From CAWBKV01 sp041946675 (GTDB taxonomy: Archaea > Halobacteriota > Methanosarcinia > Methanotrichales > Methanotrichaceae), in assembly GCA_041946675.1 (NCBI GenBank), contig JBHGAU010000035.1:1-29580 (forward strand): a DNA stretch of 29,580 bases, given 5' to 3'. A program made the position numbers and the translations under genes. How positions within the stretch are numbered: the first letter of the stretch is position 1; every line of letters starts with the position of its first letter. Below the pieces are notes generated by a model. It worked only from the letters and a program-made list of their open reading frames with translations, made no database searches and had not been told where the DNA came from. Shown here one piece after another: positions 24,780 through 29,580 of the stretch.

Positions 24780-26672
24780 CTATCTATCCAAATTGTCTCT
24801 AAATAGAAGCTTCATCTCATATACCCCGGATTCGTTCTGTTTCTCGATATCAAATCCCATCTTATTGAAGAGTTTGAAGACCGGCTGGTTTCCCATAAGA
24901 ACTTCTGCCGTGAATCCTATAATGCCATTTTTCTTGGCCAAATAAGTGAGTTCGGCGATCAGCTCCGTCCCCACTCCCTGTTTCTGATATTTATCCCCAA
25001 CAACAAGCGCGATTTCGGCTGTATCCATATCTCTATTCAGGCTGTACTGTCCAACACCGACTATTGTTTCTTTGCCGGACTCGCCCAGAACTGCCAGGAT
25101 TGTCAGCTTCTGGGTGTAATCTATGACCACAAATTTTTGAAGAGTTTCGTGAGGTACATCTCTTCGTGCAGAAATAAACCTCTGATACATGCTCTCGTCC
25201 GATAGCGAATAAAAGAACTCCTTGAGCCTGGGCTCATCGCTGATCTTCACAGGCCGGAGGATTATCTCAAGTCCAGTTTTGGTGATCCGCCGAGTCTCCA
25301 GCTCCTCCGGGTACTCTCCCTTAATCCCGGCAATAAATGCCTGATCCTTGAATATCAGTGAGAGCTTCTTCGCCTCTTCTATTAGCCAGGGCCTGAACAT
25401 CGGATGGGCTATTGCTATCAAATCCATAGCCCTCTCACGAATGCTTTTGCCGTGGAGGTAAGCAATTCCGTATTCGGTCACTACATAGTGAATATCGCCT
25501 CTGGTTAGAGTGACGCCAGCGCCTTCTTTTAGGAACGGCACGATCCTGGACACGCGTCCATTGTCGGCGGTCGAAGGCAGTGCCAGGATTGTCTTGCCGC
25601 CCGGTGCCAGGACGGCGCCTCGCATGAAGTCCGCCTGTCCTCCTATGCCGCTATAGAAGGTTTTGCCTAAGGATTCGGCTGTGGCCTGTCCGGTCAGATC
25701 GACCTCAAGGGCGCTGTTAATTGCCGTCATGCGCCTGTTTTGGGCTATAATTAGAGGATTGTTCGTATAATCAATTGTCCTGAACTCGATTGAGGGATTA
25801 TCGTCGATAAAATCATAGGTCTCCTTGCTCCCCATACAGAAGGTAGCAATGGCCTTTCCCGGATTGATGGACTTCTCAGTATTATCTGCAATTCCATTTC
25901 GCATCAGCTCGGCAATACCGTCATTCAAGAGTTCGGTATGTATTCCCAAATGTCTTTTGCCGCTAAAGCTTGATACAATTGCATTTGGAATGCTGCCATA
26001 TCCCACCTGAATCGTTGAACCGTCTTCGACTATGCTTGAGACATAGCTGCCGATTCTCTGTGCCGTATTATCTGGAAGATGCTCTATGTATTCAAGCAGC
26101 GGCTCATCATGGGGCACGATGAAATCTATATCTTCGATGGCTATATTGCCGTCTCCGCGGACATATGGCATATTGGAATTCGCCTGAGCTATGACCAGAG
26201 TTGCCTTTTCAATAGCCGATTTGACGATATCTACACTTACTCCCAGGTTCATCTCGCCATTTTTATCTGGCGGTGTCGTCTGGATTAAAGCCACATCAAT
26301 CCCAAACCGGCCGGTGCGGATTAGATCGGGAAGTGCAGATAGAAATATGGGAGTATAATCTGCTGCACCTCTATTTATCGCCTTTCGAGTGCTATCCCCA
26401 ATGAAAAAAGATTTCATTCTGAAGATATCCCTGAACTTTTCATCTGTATAGGGAGCTACACCTAAGGTCACTATGTTTATCAGCTCGGCATCCAGGAATG
26501 CCTTGGGATTTTTATCGATATGGTTTAATAACGCTTGAACAAGATACTGAGGCTCACCACAACCTGTGCCTATGAATATCTTGTTTCCTGGATGAATCTC
26601 CTGGAAAATGAAGCGTTCAGCCTTGAACTTTTCAGGCCAAGCCTTTTTGATTTCGTCCCAATTCAAGCTCAT
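24780..26672 (-). CDS. Acetyl-CoA hydrolase/transferase-family protein fused to a GNAT domain
   Basis: A 630-residue, two-part cytoplasmic protein. Residues 1-455 form a CoA-transferase/acetyl-CoA hydrolase of the 4-hydroxybutyrate CoA-transferase type. The glutamate that forms the CoA thioester is expected at Glu323 (INSALEVDLTGQ), followed by GIGGQADFMRGA. Residues 461-625 are a GNAT acyltransferase with the CoA-binding loop QKQGVGTE (about 563-570) and NQPVFKLFNKMGF at the end. Such fusions occur in several anaerobes. The first part may move CoA between acetate and other acyl groups; the GNAT substrate is unknown and could include acetylation of proteins such as acetyl-CoA synthetase. The acs remnant follows upstream on the same strand. 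A decayed paralogue lies at about 28929-29306. Confidence 0.87.
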   Translation of the reverse strand: MSLNWDEIKKAWPEKFKAERFIFQEIHPGNKIFIGTGCGEPQYLVQALLNHIDKNPKAFLDAELINIVTLGVAPYTDEKFRDIFRMKSFFIGDSTRKAINRGAADYTPIFLSALPDLIRTGRFGIDVALIQTTPPDKNGEMNLGVSVDIVKSAIEKATLVIAQANSNMPYVRGDGNIAIEDIDFIVPHDEPLLEYIEHLPDNTAQRIGSYVSSIVEDGSTIQVGYGSIPNAIVSSFSGKRHLGIHTELLNDGIAELMRNGIADNTEKSINPGKAIATFCMGSKETYDFIDDNPSIEFRTIDYTNNPLIIAQNRRMTAINSALEVDLTGQATAESLGKTFYSGIGGQADFMRGAVLAPGGKTILALPSTADNGRVSRIVPFLKEGAGVTLTRGDIHYVVTEYGIAYLHGKSIRERAMDLIAIAHPMFRPWLIEEAKKLSLIFKDQAFIAGIKGEYPEELETRRITKTGLEIILRPVKISDEPRLKEFFYSLSDESMYQRFISARRDVPHETLQKFVVIDYTQKLTILAVLGESGKETIVGVGQYSLNRDMDTAEIALVVGDKYQKQGVGTELIAELTYLAKKNGIIGFTAEVLMGNQPVFKLFNKMGFDIEKQNESGVYEMKLLFRDNLDR

Positions 26673-26684
26673 AGATCTATTCCA

Positions 26685-26692
26685 TTTATATA
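26685..26692 (-). promoter_or_regulatory. TATA-like box for the CoA-transferase/GNAT gene
   Basis: An AT-rich TTTATATAAT stretch lies about 15-20 bp upstream of the ATG at 26672 on the minus strand. It is plausible as a TATA box for a leaderless or near-leaderless transcript, though slightly close to the start codon. Confidence 0.3.
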
Positions 26693-26801
26693 ATTTTCAC
26701 AGTTATCTTGCAGGCATAGATGACATAGCGGTGATAGCCTTATGCCATGTGGCCGAAGGATCCGGTCAATCAGAAAAAAGGGAAGGAGGTATATATATAT
26801 G

Positions 26802-26829
26802 ACCGCTCACTCATTTATTGATGAGCGGT
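26802..26829 (-). terminator. Hairpin at the end of the acs remnant
   Basis: ACCGCTCA (26802-26809) pairs with TGAGCGGT (26822-26829). The stop codon of the acs reading frame (26811-26813) sits in the loop. On the minus strand an alternating AT run follows. It is probably a transcription end signal, not a strong T-tract terminator. Confidence 0.4.
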
Positions 26830-28552
26830 ATGTTTTGTACCGACTCCGGATTGGCCAGAGCAGACAGATCACCGGTCTCCTTGCCGAGAGCCTTTGCCTT
26901 TATGACACGCCGCATGATCTTGCCAGACCTTGTCTTGGGTACGTCCTTGACGAAGAAGACCCGGTCAGGGTATGCTACAGGTCCCAGGACCTTGCGAACA
27001 TGAGTGGAGATGTCTTTCTTCAGGTCCTCGCTCTCCGAGATACCTTCCTTGAGTATGATGAAGGCGACGATCTTCTCGCCCTTGACCTCATCGGGTTCGC
27101 CTATGACTGCGGCCTCTGCGACCTTCGGGTGGGATACCGCTGCTGACTCGACTCTTCATCGAAGATATCGGTGTTGAATCCCGGCAGAGGGAATGCTACT
27201 GATCCGGGCTTCTCAGGCGTCATGGGAAGAGGGGCTACAACGTGGCATCCGGTTTCGGTCTGCCACCAGGTATCCATAATGGGTGCCTGATCTGCGCCTA
27301 TATTCTTCCTGAACCAGATATATGCCTCAGGATTAAGCGGTTCGCCAACTGATGCCAGAATCCTGATACTGGAGAGGTCGTACTTCCTGACAAACTCCTC
27401 GCCAGACTTCATGAACATCCTGATGGCTGTGGGCGCTGTATAGAACACGGAGACGCCATACTGCTCGATTATGGACCACCAGCGTCCAAGGTCTGGAAAG
27501 TCCGGAGAGCCCTCGTACAGGATGCTTGAGGCTCCAAGGCAAAGCGGGCCGTAGACCACGTAGCTGTGGCCAGTAATCCATCCGGCATCGGCCGTACACC
27601 AGTAAACGTCATCATCGTGAATATCCAGTACCCAGGAGCATGTCTGAGCGGGGCCAACAGCATATCCGCCATGGACGTGCTCGATACCCTTGGGCTTGCC
27701 GGTTGTTCCCGATGTATAGAGTATGAACAGCCGATCCTCAGGATCAAGCTTTGCAGTCTCACACCTGGCGGACTGTTCTTTTACAGCCTCATCATAGTAG
27801 ATATCGCGCCCTTCAGTCATGGGGATCTGCTGGCCTGTTCTTCTCACAACCAATACCTTCTTAACAGAGGGTGCAGTCTTGAGGGCCTCATCCACATTGG
27901 GTTTGAGTGGAAGAGGTTTGCCGCGCCTGTAGAAGCCGTCGGAGGTAACGACAACTTTGGCCTCGGCATCATTGACTCTGCTGTTCAAGCCGCCGGAAGA
28001 AAATCCGGAGAAGACCACTGTATGAATGGCACCAATCTTGGCGCAGGCCAGCATCGTGATGGGGAGCTCTGGAATCATGGGGAGGTAGCAGACTACTCTG
28101 TCGCCCTTCTCGACGCCTAAACTCTTCAGCGCATTAGCGAGCTTGTTGACCTCACGGTAGAGCTCATAGTAAGTTATGGTTCTGGTATCTCCCAGGGGCT
28201 CGCCTATGAAGTAGTATGCGACCTTATTACGCTTTGCAGAACGGGCATGTCTGTCGACTGCATTGTAGACGACATTGATTTTGCCGCCCAGGAACCACTT
28301 GTAGTAGGGCTTGCCGGAATCATCGAGGATTTGAGTGTAGGGCTGGTACCACTCTGCATATGTCTGGGCCATCTCATCCCAGAAGTCAATATAGTTTGCA
28401 GAACACCATTCACGCATCTCCCTCTCAGTCTTGAAGCCTTTCTTCTTCATCCATTGGTAGGAATTTGAATGCTCGATAATCCATTTCGGTGTATTGAAAA
28501 TTCTGGTCTCTTCTTGGAGAACAGATGTCTTTGCTGTATCAGCTGGTTTCAT
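26811..28552 (-). pseudogene. acs: Acetyl-CoA synthetase gene with internal deletion and frameshift
   Basis: This AMP-forming enzyme activates acetate to acetyl-CoA, the first step of acetate use in Methanothrix. The 5' part (to about 27152) is intact for some 470 residues: YTSGTTGKPKGIEH (AMP-binding loop) and WWQTETGCH are present. At FDEE the frame jumps into SSQQRYPTRRSQ and stops. In the next frame the sequence resumes exactly at VESAAVSHPKVAEAAVIG and runs to the normal end, including the acetylatable lysine motif PKTRSGKIMRR. About 80 codons that normally lie between, with the YxTGD and GRxDDVxxxxGHR hinge motifs, are missing. I place the start at ATG 28552 (MKPADTAK); ATG 28567 is possible. 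An assembly error at the junction is the alternative. Confidence 0.8.
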
Positions 28553-28569
28553 GTGATAACATAACATGT

Positions 28570-28581
28570 TATGGTATATCA
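28570..28581. promoter_or_regulatory. Operator-like 12-mer upstream of acs
   Basis: TATGGTATATCA here is the exact reverse complement of the 12-mer at 28648-28659. It overlaps a TATA-like segment 18-29 bp before the acs start codon and merges with a perfect 14-bp palindrome CATAACATGTTATG (28560-28573). Binding here should block acs transcription. Confidence 0.6.
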
Positions 28582-28647
28582 GGATTTCGCCACCTCGTTA
28601 GCCATATGCAATCAGAGCCGGACGAATGCTTTATCAATCTCATGTTA

Positions 28648-28659
28648 TGATATACCATA
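28648..28659. promoter_or_regulatory. Operator-like 12-mer upstream of the ribbon-helix-helix gene
   Basis: TGATATACCATA lies 3-14 bp before the chosen start of the regulator gene. In the direct orientation the wider context CATGTTATGATATACCA (28641-28657) matches the acs site at 15 of 17 positions. A TATA-like CTTTATCAA lies about 30 bp before the ATG. Auto-regulation by the ribbon-helix-helix protein is the natural inference. Confidence 0.6.
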
Positions 28660-28661
28660 GT

Positions 28662-28883
28662 ATGAAACAGCTGTCCGTAATGGTTGAGGATGATATTATG
28701 GAGGCCATAGAGAGCCGCATCAAAGCATCCGGCCGAAGCAAAAGCGATGTTATAAGGGATCTTTTAGTGATTGGCCTCAAAAAACCTCCATCCTCCGCCT
28801 ATAGAGATCTCATTAATGACGCTATTGCCAAACATGAGAAAAAGTTTCATGCATCCGATTTGAAGGCACCAGAAAGCAATTAG
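28662..28883 (+). CDS. Ribbon-helix-helix (CopG-type) transcriptional regulator
   Basis: A 73-residue protein. MKQLSVMVEDDIMEAIESRIKASGRSKSDVIRDLLVIGLKK is a standard ribbon-helix-helix: a short beta strand that enters the DNA major groove, helix 1, the turn with GRSKSD, then helix 2. The remaining 30 residues are charged and helical. I chose ATG 28662 because the family starts at this strand; the upstream reading from 28626 adds residues encoded by the operator. The gene is divergent from acs, and the two share a repeated 12-mer, so it probably represses itself and acs. It is not linked to any toxin gene. Confidence 0.8.
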   Translation: MKQLSVMVEDDIMEAIESRIKASGRSKSDVIRDLLVIGLKKPPSSAYRDLINDAIAKHEKKFHASDLKAPESN

Positions 28884-28928
28884 ATTTTGAAACGCAATGC
28901 AATAAAGGCATGAAATATCCCTGAATTT

Positions 28929-29306
28929 CTATTCCTTCTTGAACTGAAGATTGACCTTAAAAACTCCTGATCCCTCAAGAAGAAAAGGCACGATCCCGGA
29001 TATCCGGCCATCATCGGCAGTGGATGGCAGTGCCAGAAGCTGCCTATCTTCATTGCAGTATTTCCTGGAATCTTCACTTGATATTCCAGGAGGAGTCCAT
29101 CCATCGCCCCGGACCTTCGGCATCATGGGGTTGGCCTGAGCTATTACCAGCGCTGATTTATCGATTGCCGCTCTAGTTATATCAACGCTGACTCCCAGGT
29201 TCATCCCGCCAAGCCTGTCTGGAGGTGGTGTCTGTACTAATGCCACATCGGATCATTTATAGTTCCATTCGTGCCGGATATCCTCTGGATAAGAGACGGC
29301 ATCAGA
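28929..29306 (-). pseudogene. Internally deleted acetyl-CoA hydrolase/transferase remnant
   Basis: On the minus strand DVALVQTPPPDRLGGMNLGVSVDITRAAIDKSALVIAQANPMMPKVRGDG matches residues 126-175 of the intact protein at 24780-26672. After about 20 unrelated residues LALPSTADDGRISGIVPFLLEGSGV matches its residues 363-387. About 170 codons in the middle are gone, including the active-site glutamate, and the whole C-terminal part with GNAT is missing. Upstream, SLIQRI may be the end of the preceding block, cut by the IS right end at about 29307. An ATG frame of 105 codons remains (28929-29246) but cannot be functional. Confidence 0.75.
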
Positions 29307-29335
29307 GTGACTACTCCCGCCAATGAATTAGCGGG
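29307..29335 (-). mobile_element. Right end of an IS200/IS605-type element
   Basis: Just past the tnpB stop the minus strand has a near-perfect 9-bp hairpin: CCCGCCAAT at 29316-29324 against ATTAGCGGG at 29327-29335, with one G-T pair on the minus strand. This is followed by GAGTAGTCAC, like the right ends of archaeal IS605/IS1341 elements, where a subterminal hairpin precedes the cleavage site. The homology to the CoA-transferase remnant starts directly after it. The exact boundary is inferred. Confidence 0.55.
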
Positions 29336-29338
29336 CAT

Positions 29339-29580
29339 CTAGGCTTTCGCCACAGACTGTAGCCCCAGTCTGAGGATATTTAAGGCCGCATTATGGTCTC
29401 TATCCAGAGTCAATCCACAGAAAGAGCACCTATGGACTCTCTCAGACAGATCTTTTAAGACTATTTGTCCGCAGCCAGAGCATATTTGGGATGTATTTGA
29501 AGGATTCACTAGTTCAACACGTTTACCGGCCCATTCTGCCTTCCGACGATAGTCGGAAAAGTTCCAGCCCGCTGGCTGGA
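29339..29580 (-). CDS. tnpB: TnpB (IS200/IS605 family), C-terminal part, runs off the window
   Basis: The last 80 residues of a TnpB RNA-guided nuclease are seen: WNFSDYRRKAEWAGKRVELV, then the zinc ribbon TSQICSGCGQIVLKDLSERVHRCSFCGLTLDRDHNAALNIL with two C-x2-C pairs. The final RuvC motif is DRDHNAALN, with the catalytic aspartate. The stop is TAG at 29339-29341. The start and the other RuvC motifs lie outside the window, so I cannot tell whether the gene is intact. TnpB uses an omega RNA made from the element's right end to cut DNA and favour retention of the element. Confidence 0.88.
   Translation of the reverse strand, partial: QPAGWNFSDYRRKAEWAGKRVELVNPSNTSQICSGCGQIVLKDLSERVHRCSFCGLTLDRDHNAALNILRLGLQSVAKA

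Noticed and set aside
26799..27146. Plus-strand ORF with a perfect AAGGAGGT 8 nt before its ATG
   Set aside because: It is wholly antisense to the acs coding remnant and its protein has no recognisable character; the purine-rich motif is probably chance.
1..29580. tRNA or rRNA genes
   Set aside because: I looked for T-loop and anticodon-stem patterns and for rRNA motifs and saw none.

Overview
The window looks like a chromosome segment of an acetate-using methanogenic archaeon of the Methanothrix (Methanosaeta) type. The evidence is an acetyl-CoA synthetase gene (here broken), DUF166-, DUF434- and DUF2121-like proteins, an archaeal Ogg2, TATA-box promoters with short or no leaders, a decayed formylmethanofuran dehydrogenase subunit E, and an archaeal-type FMN glutamate synthase. 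Genus is an inference; no rRNA or mcr gene is present.

Layout. 1-650: a 197-bp MITE-like element with perfect 15-bp inverted ends and an 8-bp target duplication, then a four-repeat CRISPR array that runs toward a lone convergent cas6 (647-1621). 1.6-2.1 kb: gene-poor, with a short glutamate dehydrogenase remnant. 2.1-5.9 kb: a divergent PUA-domain gene, then a tightly overlapping operon glyA-folD-DUF2121-mobA. 6.1-8.6 kb: a secreted protein, a membrane-anchored Ig-like protein, a frameshifted fmdE remnant, a winged-helix regulator and a possible transposase scrap. 8.8-10.4 kb: glutamate synthase-like flavoprotein. 10.4-12.3 kb: a promoter region with a 105-bp-offset tandem duplication of TATA box plus paired palindromes, then hisH-hisF. 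12.4-14.5 kb: a winged-helix regulator, an unknown protein and ogg2. 14.8-17.5 kb: operon DUF166-fumA-fumB-DUF434. 17.5-18.0 kb: intergenic region with a GC-rich hairpin cluster. 18.0-21.5 kb: glycogen phosphorylase and, divergently, a second hisF. 21.6-26.7 kb (minus strand): hybrid sensor kinase, MscL with a zinc-ribbon tail, and an acyl-CoA transferase/hydrolase fused to a GNAT domain. 26.8-28.9 kb: an acs gene with an internal deletion and frameshift, divergent from a ribbon-helix-helix regulator; both promoters carry the same 12-mer. 28.9-29.6 kb: an internally deleted paralogue of the CoA-transferase, abutting the right end of an IS200/IS605-type element whose tnpB runs off the edge.

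Functionally the window combines one-carbon/folate metabolism (glyA, folD), histidine biosynthesis and nitrogen assimilation, the fumarase step, glycogen breakdown and acyl-CoA/acetate metabolism. It also holds several decaying genes (gdh, fmdE, acs, CoA-transferase) and small mobile elements. The most interesting signals are the MITE directly behind a TATA box ahead of the CRISPR array, the duplicated promoter-operator ahead of hisHF, and the shared operator between the acs remnant and the ribbon-helix-helix gene.
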